Assembly: GCA_964353255.1 (NCBI GenBank)
Contig: CAYGVJ010000142.1
Location: forward strand, 1-13,779
DNA: 13,779 nucleotides
Reading direction: 5' to 3'
Origin: VFZS01 sp964353255
GTDB lineage: Bacteria; Acidobacteriota; Terriglobia; Bryobacterales; Bryobacteraceae
Positions 6,865-13,779 of this stretch are shown piece by piece. Position numbers and translations under genes: made by a program. The number at the start of each line of letters is the position of its first letter. Within the stretch, counting starts at the first letter, position 1. Under the pieces are notes generated by a model. It worked only from the letters and a program-made list of their open reading frames with translations, ran no database searches and was not told the origin of the DNA.

Positions 6865-9800
6865 GTGATCGGACAAAGTGTACGTGCCAATTTGGCGACA
6901 GCGCCCGGCGTCTGCGTCAGAAGGACTTTGAAGATCTTGGTCGCGGCGTTCTTCTTGACCACGCTTGTTCAGGCGGTTTTGTGGGGGCAAGATTACCGCG
7001 GGAAGATTCAGGGTGCCGTCAGGGACCCAAGCCAGGCTGTTGTCGTTGGCGCATCGGTCACGTTGCGCAACGTCAACACGGGCGCTGAAGCTGTGAGAAA
7101 GACCAACGAGACGGGTTTTTACCTCTTTGACCTCGTGGAGCCCGGTTCCTACACCGTTACGGTCCAGGCGACGGGTTTCGCCAAGTTCTTGCAGGAGAAT
7201 ATACCCCTGGCGGCTCGCGGAGACATTACCGTCGACGCCATCTTGAGGACCGGCAGTGTTTCGGAAACCGTCACCGTGACTGCGCAGGCAAGCCAGGTTC
7301 AATTCAACACGAGCAAACTGGACACGACGGTGGAAAGCCGGATCTCGACGGGATTGCCGCAACTTTACCGCAACCCGTTCTTTCTGGCGACCTTGGACCC
7401 CGCCGTGTTGAAGACTGATGCCAGTTCGGAATACAACCCTTTCAACAGTTGGGGTAGCGGCAATTTTCAGGTAGGAGGCGGCGCGACCTACACGAACGAA
7501 CTCCAGGTGGATGGCAGTTCCATAGGCATTAGCAAGAAGACCGGCTATGCCCCAACACCAGACATGGTCCAGGAAGTCAATATCTCGCAGAACACGGTGG
7601 ACGCCGAGTTCGGGCGCGGCGCCGGCTCCATGATCTCCATCGTTACCAAGGGGGGGACCAACGACCTCCATGGGAGCGCTTACTATTACGGGCGCTATCC
7701 GTGGGCGGCCGCCGTCTCAAACCGAATCTTCCGTACCGTCAACCTGGACCGCCAGCAGATGTACGGGGGCACGGTCGGCCACCGTATTCTGAAGAACAAG
7801 TTGTTCAACTTTGCGTCTTTTGAGGGATGGAAGTGGGCGCAAGCCAATGTCTACACGGCGACGCTTCCGACCGATCTCGAACGCCAGGGGAATTTCGCCC
7901 AATCCATTAACGGGGCTGGCGCGATGAACATGATCTACGACCCGTGGTCCACGCTGACCTCCGCGGATGGCAGGACCATCACGCGCACGCCATTCCCCGG
8001 CAACATCATTCCCTCAGGAAGGCAGGATCCCATTGCGGTGAAGTACATGGGCGCGCTTTGGAAACCCAACGGGCCGGGCAGGGGCTACAACCATCTCCAG
8101 AACTACGCCCTTTCCCTGCCGATCAGCTACCCCTACAAGAATTACGCCGAGCGTGTGGATTATCGGGTTAACGACAGGCTCACGGTGACCGGCCGTGTGC
8201 AGATCTTCCGCACTCCGGTCTCAGTCGGGAACCCTACGGGTTCGCCGGTCTTCGTCTCGGACCGGGGAAGCAATCGTGACGGCAGTACCTATTCCGGCAA
8301 CGCCACCTACACGCTTGGGGCGCGGACCGTCATCAGCGTGAGCGCCGATTACCACGGCTTCGTCGACGCCTCGGCGCCTGCCACCCAACCCGCCGAGTAT
8401 ACCTTTGCCTCACTCTATCCAAATTCCACCTTTTACAAGGCGCTGTACTCGGAACCTTCCATCCCCAAGTTGGCGGCACGTATGTCCATCAGCGGGGACG
8501 GCGGCCGGTGGGTCAACATGGGACCGGGCGGCGGATACTGGGACCAGAAGCCCACCGGCAACGGCTTCACCGCCAAGGTCGCTCAGCAGCGCGGCTCTCA
8601 CTACCTGAAAGCGGGGTTCGAGACCATCGGTACGCGTGCCCCGAGTCTGCTCCAGAATTCCAATCCGGGCTTCGGGTTCAACGGAGACATTACCAACTCC
8701 ACCTATGTGAACCCCAACATGGCGGTGGCCGGGAACCCGTATGCTTCGTTCCTGCTCGGGGCCGTGGTGCCGATCGGCGCCAACCCCAGCGCCTGGAACA
8801 GCAACGAGACCTCCATGCCCAGCCTGGTCATGCCGATCGTATCGAACCGTTCCTTCGCAGTCTTCCTCAACGACGACTGGAAACTTACCAAAGACCTCAC
8901 CCTGAACCTGGGTCTGCGCTATGAGTTCGAGGTGCCTTATAGCGAAGCGGAGAACCGGCTTACCGCCCCGATGGACCTCACCAAGCCCATCCCGGAACTC
9001 CAGGGAATCCAAATGCCGGCTACGGTCAAGCAGTTTTACCCTGGCCCCTGGACTCTGAACGGCGCGTTCCAGTTCACCAGCGAGAGCCGTCCGGGAGCGT
9101 GGAACTCCGATAAGGGTACTTGGTCGCCACGCGCTGGCATGGCCTACCGGCTGAACGACAAGATGTCTTTGCGTGCGGGATATGGGTTGTACTTCGTCCC
9201 GTGGAACCTGGGCGCGCAAGATCAGTTCGGCGTCCCCTACACCGGCTTCGGCAACTACACCGACGCCCCCCCGACGGTTCAGGGCGTGCCCCAAATGCAG
9301 TTGTCGAATCCGTTCACCTCCGCCTTCCCGGTGGTCCCCGCCTACGGCAAGTCCTACGGCGCGTATACCGGGCTGGGAGATGCCATCACCTTTTTCAATC
9401 CGACCCGCTTCCACCCAGCCAGTCACCGGGTCAACATCTCGCTTCAAAGGCAGTTGCCGGACGGTATCGTTTTGGATGTCACCTACTTCCAGAACTGGTC
9501 AACCCACGCGAACAACATGACTTGGAACATCAACCAGGTCGATCCCAGGATCGCCATACAATATGGAGCCGCGACCAACGCGCAGGTCGCCAATCCTTTC
9601 TACAAGCTCGCTACCCCCAATAAGTCTCCCGGTGCGCTGTGGAACCAGGCAACGGTTGGGGTCACCTCTCTGGCTCGCCCTTATCCACAGTACGGGAACC
9701 TGACCGTGTTCGACTCCTTTGCCGGCGGCAACTCGAGCTACAAATCCTTGCAGATCAAGGGGACGAAGTCTTTCAGCAAAGGCTACACGATGCTGGTTGG

Positions 9801-10398
9801 CTACAACTATAACGTTCAGTCCAGCCAGGGGTTTTACGACGGCGTCGACAACTATCTGAAGCAATTCACGTGGCTGGCCTCCAGCACGCCCCGGCACCGG
9901 CTGGTGGCCTCCGGCACCTGGATGCTCCCTGTTGGCAAGGGCCAAAGGTTTTTGGCCGGGGCCCCCCGATTCCTGGACGCCATTATAGGTGGCTGGAACC
10001 TGGCCGGAGTGATGACCTGGCGCACCGGTTCACTGCTGAGCTTCGGCGGCATGCTGGTGGACGGGGATCCGCATGTCTCCAATCCGGGACCCAAAGGCTG
10101 GTTTAATACGACCGTATTCAAGCAGTTGCCCGCGTACACCAGGCGGACGAATCCTCCGGATTACTCCGACATTCGGGGGCCGCAGTATTTTCACATCGAT
10201 GGCGTGCTCAACAAGGACTTCTCGATCACTGAGCAGGTTAAGCTCCAGTTGAAATTGGACGCCTTCAACGCTCTGAACAACATGAACTGGAACGACCCAA
10301 GCACGAGCGTCACAAGCAGCACGTTCGGAAAATCCACCGATATCTATTCGCTGGATTTCGGACGGCGCTTGCAGCTCGGGGCTAGAATCACTTTCTAG
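6865..10398 (+). CDS. TonB-dependent receptor, Oar-like, with carboxypeptidase-regulatory-like domain (TBDR2)
   Basis: A 1177-residue outer-membrane transporter. Its GTG start follows AGGAGG at 6855-6860. The signal peptide core is at about 20-41 (RRTLKILVAAFFLTTLVQAV), preceded by an unusually long N-terminal region. The regulatory-like domain is at about 42-135 (YRGKIQGAVRDPSQAVVVGA; GFYLFDLVEPGSYTVTVQATGF). The plug is at about 140-270 (NELQVDGSS; MVQEVNISQNTVDAEFGRGA; VTKGGTNDLHGSAYYYGR). The barrel includes NDDWKLTKDLTLNLGLRYEF and ends in Phe. It has the same architecture as TBDR1 but a clearly different sequence, so substrates probably differ. The truncated AraC copy is upstream. A C-terminal receptor fragment lies 22 bases downstream, followed by the GH42 gene. 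Uptake of galactose-containing oligosaccharides is a reasonable guess from that neighbour only. Confidence 0.93.
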   Translation: MIGQSVRANLATAPGVCVRRTLKILVAAFFLTTLVQAVLWGQDYRGKIQGAVRDPSQAVVVGASVTLRNVNTGAEAVRKTNETGFYLFDLVEPGSYTVTVQATGFAKFLQENIPLAARGDITVDAILRTGSVSETVTVTAQASQVQFNTSKLDTTVESRISTGLPQLYRNPFFLATLDPAVLKTDASSEYNPFNSWGSGNFQVGGGATYTNELQVDGSSIGISKKTGYAPTPDMVQEVNISQNTVDAEFGRGAGSMISIVTKGGTNDLHGSAYYYGRYPWAAAVSNRIFRTVNLDRQQMYGGTVGHRILKNKLFNFASFEGWKWAQANVYTATLPTDLERQGNFAQSINGAGAMNMIYDPWSTLTSADGRTITRTPFPGNIIPSGRQDPIAVKYMGALWKPNGPGRGYNHLQNYALSLPISYPYKNYAERVDYRVNDRLTVTGRVQIFRTPVSVGNPTGSPVFVSDRGSNRDGSTYSGNATYTLGARTVISVSADYHGFVDASAPATQPAEYTFASLYPNSTFYKALYSEPSIPKLAARMSISGDGGRWVNMGPGGGYWDQKPTGNGFTAKVAQQRGSHYLKAGFETIGTRAPSLLQNSNPGFGFNGDITNSTYVNPNMAVAGNPYASFLLGAVVPIGANPSAWNSNETSMPSLVMPIVSNRSFAVFLNDDWKLTKDLTLNLGLRYEFEVPYSEAENRLTAPMDLTKPIPELQGIQMPATVKQFYPGPWTLNGAFQFTSESRPGAWNSDKGTWSPRAGMAYRLNDKMSLRAGYGLYFVPWNLGAQDQFGVPYTGFGNYTDAPPTVQGVPQMQLSNPFTSAFPVVPAYGKSYGAYTGLGDAITFFNPTRFHPASHRVNISLQRQLPDGIVLDVTYFQNWSTHANNMTWNINQVDPRIAIQYGAATNAQVANPFYKLATPNKSPGALWNQATVGVTSLARPYPQYGNLTVFDSFAGGNSSYKSLQIKGTKSFSKGYTMLVGYNYNVQSSQGFYDGVDNYLKQFTWLASSTPRHRLVASGTWMLPVGKGQRFLAGAPRFLDAIIGGWNLAGVMTWRTGSLLSFGGMLVDGDPHVSNPGPKGWFNTTVFKQLPAYTRRTNPPDYSDIRGPQYFHIDGVLNKDFSITEQVKLQLKLDAFNALNNMNWNDPSTSVTSSTFGKSTDIYSLDFGRRLQLGARITF

Positions 10399-10420
10399 CC
10401 TCCATTTCCTTTTTGAGTAG

Positions 10421-10951
10421 TTGCGGATAACCTCTCGATGGGCTCCGACGCCTTTATTCATGAGGGTTTCAACGAATGGCATTCTGACAAAGCGCAGCGG
10501 CTTTGTAACCGATATCCGTAGCTCTCTGATTGCCGCTGCCAACCAGTTGTTCGCCACGTTCAACGTTCCGGATCGTGTCCCCGGCGTTTCAATGTACCTG
10601 CCGAATCCGGGGGTGGACGGCTTCTTCAACCCGGCCGCATTCACCAACCCGCAGCAGGTCCGCAATGCCAAGGGGACTCTGATTACGCTGTTCGGCAACG
10701 CGGCGCGGCGTGTGGGGCGGGGACCTGGATCGACCAACCTGGATTTCTCGCTTTTCAAGACTTTTCGTGTTCGCGAACGCTTCAACGTGCAGTTTCGGGC
10801 CGAAGCCTTCAACCTGACCAACACTCCGACATTCTCCCTGCCCAGCGCCAGCAACGCAGCGCTCACCATCGGCACCCCGAATTTCGGCAAGCTCGGCACT
10901 TCGTCGGCGACCTGCCGCCAGATGCAATTCGCACTGAAGCTGAACTTCTAA
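10421..10951 (+). pseudogene. C-terminal remnant of a third TonB-dependent receptor
   Basis: An open frame of 176 codons (from TTG; ATG at 10460 would give 163 residues). From about 10530 on, it reads like the end of an Oar-like receptor: a PNPGVDGFFNPAAFTNP segment, FGNAARRVGRGPGSTNLDFS, then RFNVQFRAEAFNLTNTPTF and a terminal FALKLNF ending in Phe. There is no signal peptide, regulatory-like domain or plug, and the first ~36 residues resemble nothing I know. No ribosome binding site precedes either start. It ends 4 bases before the GH42 gene, the spacing of an original operon partner. It is probably what remains after the 5' part of this receptor was lost, perhaps when TBDR2 arrived. Confidence 0.8.
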
Positions 10952-10955
10952 ACAT

Positions 10956-13073
10956 ATGCGCAAACTCCTTTTCCTTCTCGTTGTGGCCGCCCCACTGCTG
11001 CCGGCCGAAGATCCGCCTTTCTGGTACGGGGCGGTATATTTCCGCAAATCCAATCCACCGGAAAAGGATTGGGCTCGCGACCACAAGACCGCCGCCGAAG
11101 CCGGCATGAACATCATGCGCCACTGGTTTTTGTGGTCGGCCATCGAGGTGGCGCCCGGCAAGTACGACTGGCGCGATTATGATCGCATGGTGGAACTGGA
11201 GCGCCAGAACGGCATCCGCACCGTGATCGCCGAAATGACCGGCTCCGCCCCCGAGTGGACTTACAACGCTTATCCGAAGGCTCGCCTTGAATCGCAGGAT
11301 GGCCATGCGAGCCCCTCCACGATGTCGGGAAGCAGCGCCACGGGAGCGCCTCGGCTCTGCCTCGACAACGACGAATTTCGCGCCAAGGCCGGAGAATTCC
11401 TCAAGGCGCTCGCCGCCCGCTACAAAGACAACCCCGCAGTCTACGGTTACGACTTGTGGAACGAGTGTAACATGAGGGCCTGCTATTGCCCCGCCACCGT
11501 TGCTAGATTCCGCGTGTGGCTCAAGAAGAAGTACGGAACCATCGAGGCCCTCGGTAAGGCGTGGCGGCGCTATAGCTTCGCCGATTGGAACAACATCGAT
11601 GCTCCGCGCGGTGCCGGGCCATATCCGGATTGGATCGACTGGGCCGAATTCCGCGAAGACAACGCGTACGAGTTACTCCGCTGGCGCCGCGACGTCATCC
11701 GCTCGGTGGATTCCAAGAACCGCATCACCGCCCACGGCATCGCCGCCACCCTCCATTCGCTGCCAACCAGCGTCGCCAATGACTGGCGCGCCGCCGCCGA
11801 GGTCGAAACTTACGGCTTCACCTGGGTCGTCGCGCGCCACGGCAACGATCCCTGGCAGCAGTTCCAAGCCGTGGACCTGGTCCGCGGCGCCGCTCGCGGC
11901 AAGCCGTTCTGGCATGCCGAGCACCAGGGTGGCCCGCTCTGGATGCAGCCGCAGGTGATCGGCCACCCTATCGAGGGCGGCCGGAAACCCGATGCGAAAG
12001 ATATCCGCATCTGGAACATGACTTCCTTCGCCACCGGCGTCTCTGGCCTGCTTTATCTGCGCTGGCGCCCGCTGCTGGATGGCCCGCTGTTCGGGGCGTT
12101 CGGCGTCTTCGATATGGACGGCGGACCCACGCCGCGTTCCGACATGGCCGGCCGCATCGCCAAATGGACCAACGCCAACCCCAACGTCTGGAAATCCAAG
12201 CCGGTCAAGGGTGATATCGGCATCGTCTTCGTGCCCGAATCGGAGCGCTTCAATTACGCGCAACAGGGGGATACGAAGTTCTATAATGAATCCGCCAGCG
12301 GCGCCTATATCGCGTTTTTCGATTCCAACATCCAGGCCGACTACGTCCACATCGATGACATTTCCGAATACCCGGTGGTGTACCTGCCTTACCCCGTGTC
12401 TCTCTCCGCCGCGACCGTCGCCAGGTTGCGCCGCTACGTCGAGCAGGGAGGCTACCTGGTCAGCGAAGGCGCCCCTGGTTACTTTGACGAACATGGCCAT
12501 GCCGGGGAGAAGCAGCCAAACGCTGGTCTGGACGAGGTCTTCGGCGCCCGTGAGAGCGATATCGAATTCACTCCCGACCTGCTGCAGAACCTCACGTTTC
12601 GATCGGCAAACGGTCAGGTCCGCGGCAGCATCTTCCGGCAGATGTACCAGCCCGTGGATGGCAAAGCCGTGGCTACCTACGACAACGGCGCCGTGGTCGC
12701 CGTGGAGCACGCTTTCGGCAAGGGCCGCACCTACCTGATTGGAACCTTCCCGGGGGCGGCGTATTTCCGCAAGCACGACGAGGGGACCCGCGAATTCTTC
12801 CGCGGCTTCCTCGACTGGGCCAAGCGGCCGCAGCAGGTCAGCATAAGCGACAACACGCTGAAGGCCCGCCTCCACCAGGGGCCGGGCGGCACTTACCTCT
12901 GGGTGGTGAACCCCAACCGCGCCGAGAAGACGGTCACCATAACGCTTGAGGCAGGCACGTGGAAGAACGTGCGTCGCTTGTGGGGCGAAGGTGCGGCCAC
13001 CCTCGAGAAACGGACCGTCAAGGTCCGCCTGGACGAGCGCGACGCCGCCGTGCTGCGGTTGGACCCTTTCTGA
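10956..13073 (+). CDS. Secreted GH42-like beta-galactosidase
   Basis: A 705-residue enzyme expected to hydrolyse terminal beta-galactosides. Residues 1-17 form a signal peptide (MRKLLFLLVVAAPLLPA), so it acts outside the cytoplasm. The TIM barrel spans about 20-410. The acid/base Glu is E170 in YGYDLWNECNM, and the nucleophile is probably E322 in FWHAEHQGG, both typical of GH42. C171, C176 and C178 (ECNMRACYCP), with C135, may form the structural metal site seen in some GH42 enzymes. The Rossmann-like trimerisation domain runs from about 419 (GDIGIVFVPESERFNYA) to about 510 or beyond, and a small beta domain closes the protein. The length fits the family. The ATG lies 4 bases after the stop of the receptor fragment, with no clear ribosome binding site, so translation may be coupled. 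It probably works with receptor-imported galactosides. Exact substrate inferred. Confidence 0.9.
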   Translation: MRKLLFLLVVAAPLLPAEDPPFWYGAVYFRKSNPPEKDWARDHKTAAEAGMNIMRHWFLWSAIEVAPGKYDWRDYDRMVELERQNGIRTVIAEMTGSAPEWTYNAYPKARLESQDGHASPSTMSGSSATGAPRLCLDNDEFRAKAGEFLKALAARYKDNPAVYGYDLWNECNMRACYCPATVARFRVWLKKKYGTIEALGKAWRRYSFADWNNIDAPRGAGPYPDWIDWAEFREDNAYELLRWRRDVIRSVDSKNRITAHGIAATLHSLPTSVANDWRAAAEVETYGFTWVVARHGNDPWQQFQAVDLVRGAARGKPFWHAEHQGGPLWMQPQVIGHPIEGGRKPDAKDIRIWNMTSFATGVSGLLYLRWRPLLDGPLFGAFGVFDMDGGPTPRSDMAGRIAKWTNANPNVWKSKPVKGDIGIVFVPESERFNYAQQGDTKFYNESASGAYIAFFDSNIQADYVHIDDISEYPVVYLPYPVSLSAATVARLRRYVEQGGYLVSEGAPGYFDEHGHAGEKQPNAGLDEVFGARESDIEFTPDLLQNLTFRSANGQVRGSIFRQMYQPVDGKAVATYDNGAVVAVEHAFGKGRTYLIGTFPGAAYFRKHDEGTREFFRGFLDWAKRPQQVSISDNTLKARLHQGPGGTYLWVVNPNRAEKTVTITLEAGTWKNVRRLWGEGAATLEKRTVKVRLDERDAAVLRLDPF

Positions 13074-13382
13074 ATCTGATACCCAATGAACGTTATGACC
13101 CCATCGCGCAAGCGCATCGCACCGCCGCCCAATGCCTCTTGCGGCGAGGTGCCCGGCGCGAACGAACCGCCCAAGGCAAGCTCTCAAGCGCCTGCGGTTG
13201 TACATCAAAGAATCCAATTGTAGAGGTACGATAGGGTCGGGGCTACCCCTAAGTAGAACTGGTACGATCCATAACCACCCTGGCTGGCAATAATCCCGGT
13301 CTAGTCCGAAGCACTCCGGTCTGACAAGCCGCCATGGTCGAATGGCGTAAGCACGGCCTGCGCGGCAGCCCGAGGATACTCC
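13074..13382. other. About 310 bases with no recognisable gene
   Basis: I see no convincing coding frame, tRNA or terminator here. Short structures are present: GGTACGAT twice (13225-13232 and 13261-13268), TAGGG...CCCTA bracketing a 10-base loop around 13232-13251, and GCCAT/ATGGC around 13331-13346. TTGTACAT at 13198-13205 differs by one base from the palindrome in the receptor leaders. None is strong enough to name. Lower gene-likeness fits decayed DNA next to the pseudogene that follows. Confidence 0.5.
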
Positions 13383-13664
13383 ATGACTCAGCCGTGGGAG
13401 AACTCCGCCATCGATCCGGAAGGCAATCTCCGGCCCGCGTATGTGGAGCGGCTCTCCCGGATTCTCGACCGTGCCGGCGAACCCGGCACGGTCGTCATCC
13501 TGGGCTACTTCTACTTCGGCCAGGATCAGCGAGTGAAAGACGAAGCGACGACGACCCGAGGTACCGGGGGTTAGCGGCCGATGCCCGTTCTCATCAACGA
13601 GGACGACCACTTCCGGTTCAGCGAAGCGGACAACCACAATCTTCCAAGTGCCGCTGTTCTCTAG
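13383..13664 (+). pseudogene. Decayed glycoside-hydrolase-like gene (internal deletion, in-frame stop)
   Basis: The first piece, 13383-13553, reads PWENSAIDPEGNLRPAYVER, then LSRILDRAGEPGTVVILGYF, then YFGQDQRVKDEA. This resembles the barrel region of cellulase-like glycoside hydrolases common in Acidobacteriota and Planctomycetota. After a TAG at 13572-13574 the same frame resumes with RPMPVLINEDDHFRFSEADN (from 13575), which resembles a later part of the same kind of protein. The stretch between, which would hold the catalytic centre, is missing, and the match is lost again after about 13635. It is therefore a remnant that has lost its beginning, middle and end. The family link is from memory of such proteins; the exact CAZy family is not determined. 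Confidence 0.55.
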
Positions 13665-13673
13665 AATCGGGAA

Positions 13674-13692
13674 TTCCGGGTTTTTAGTGGGT
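13674..13692 (-). repeat. Right arm of the 19-base inverted repeat
   Basis: On the complement this reads ACCCACTAAAAACCCGGAA, matching 32-50 at 17 of 19 positions, with the two mismatches adjacent. It sits about 40 bases after recognisable hydrolase homology ends, where an inserted element could begin. GGAATTCC within 13671-13678 is itself palindromic. Confidence 0.35.
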
Positions 13693-13779
13693 GCCCCCCT
13701 TTCCCTCGCCCCCGATGCTCGCCCAGCCGTCCTCGCCGTCAAGGGTTCGCTTCGCCGCGCCGACCCGCCCGCGGGTATC
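13684..13779 (-). other. Possible 3' end of an unseen ORF entering from the right
   Basis: On the minus strand this frame is open for 31 codons from the right edge and stops at TAA (13684-13686), ending ...GEGKGGTH. Its stop lies in the inverted repeat, mirroring the left edge. Open frames of this length are common in GC-rich DNA, so coding is not shown. A transposase tail is one possibility. Confidence 0.2.

Noticed and set aside
6066..7088. Long + strand frame over the truncated AraC copy and TBDR2 5' end
   Set aside because: It is the same out-of-frame shadow as at 530-1207, carried by the repeat. It runs out of frame into TBDR2.
8410..9447. 345-codon minus-strand frame opposite TBDR2
   Set aside because: Antisense shadow rich in Arg/Gly/Val/His, with no family resemblance.
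13232..13251. Possible rho-independent terminator after GH42
   Set aside because: The stem is only about 5 bases, with a 10-base loop and no following T-run, and it lies 160 bases past the gene.
13225..13268. GGTACGAT direct repeats as a CRISPR or iteron array
   Set aside because: Only two 8-base units with no regular spacing or further copies. Chance is likely.
11673..13742. 689-codon minus-strand frame opposite GH42
   Set aside because: This is a typical antisense open frame of GC-rich coding DNA. No domain is recognisable, and the opposite strand holds a clear GH42 enzyme.

Overview
The window looks like chromosomal DNA of an Acidobacteriota bacterium, most likely of the Solibacter/Bryobacter type. 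It is GC-rich, it carries very large TonB-dependent receptors that each begin with a carboxypeptidase-regulatory-like domain (the Oar-like type these bacteria hold in many paralogues), and an AraC-type regulator and an exported GH42-type glycosidase lie next to them. This assignment rests on protein style only. No rRNA, tRNA or marker gene is present.

Layout, left to right. (1) An AraC-family regulator with an N-terminal cupin-like sensor (63-1127, + strand). (2) A short leader, then a 1199-residue TonB-dependent receptor, TBDR1 (1208-4807, +). (3) Converging on it, with the two stop codons overlapping by 7 bases, a CheR-like SAM-dependent methyltransferase with an apparent signal peptide (4801-6006, -). 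(4) A second, 5'-truncated copy of the AraC gene (6130/6142-6774, +) that keeps the DNA-binding part but has lost the sensor. (5) A leader beginning with the same 45 bases (one mismatch), then a second receptor of different sequence, TBDR2 (6865-10398, +). (6) The C-terminal stump of a third receptor (10421-10951, +), ending 4 bases before (7) a secreted GH42-like beta-galactosidase (10956-13073, +). (8) About 310 bases without a recognisable gene, then a decayed glycoside-hydrolase remnant (13383-13664). A 19-base inverted repeat lies about 30 bases from the left end and 90 bases from the right end of the window.

The intact genes fit a carbohydrate-uptake locus: the AraC protein senses a small molecule, the receptors import oligosaccharides across the outer membrane, and the exported glycosidase trims galactosides. 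The methyltransferase has no obvious place in this pathway.

The most notable structure is a 690-base direct repeat, 98% identical (532 bases in a row identical), made of the 3' half of the AraC gene plus its 3' leader. One copy sits immediately upstream of each of two dissimilar receptors. Differences cluster at the left edge of the repeat. Recombination between the copies would delete TBDR1 and the methyltransferase and place an intact AraC gene directly upstream of TBDR2. The leaders share a TTGTACAA palindrome and a CCTCCAAG element that could pair with the ribosome-binding site of either receptor. Together with the decapitated third receptor, this suggests receptor genes being exchanged behind a common regulator/leader anchor. 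That model is inference.
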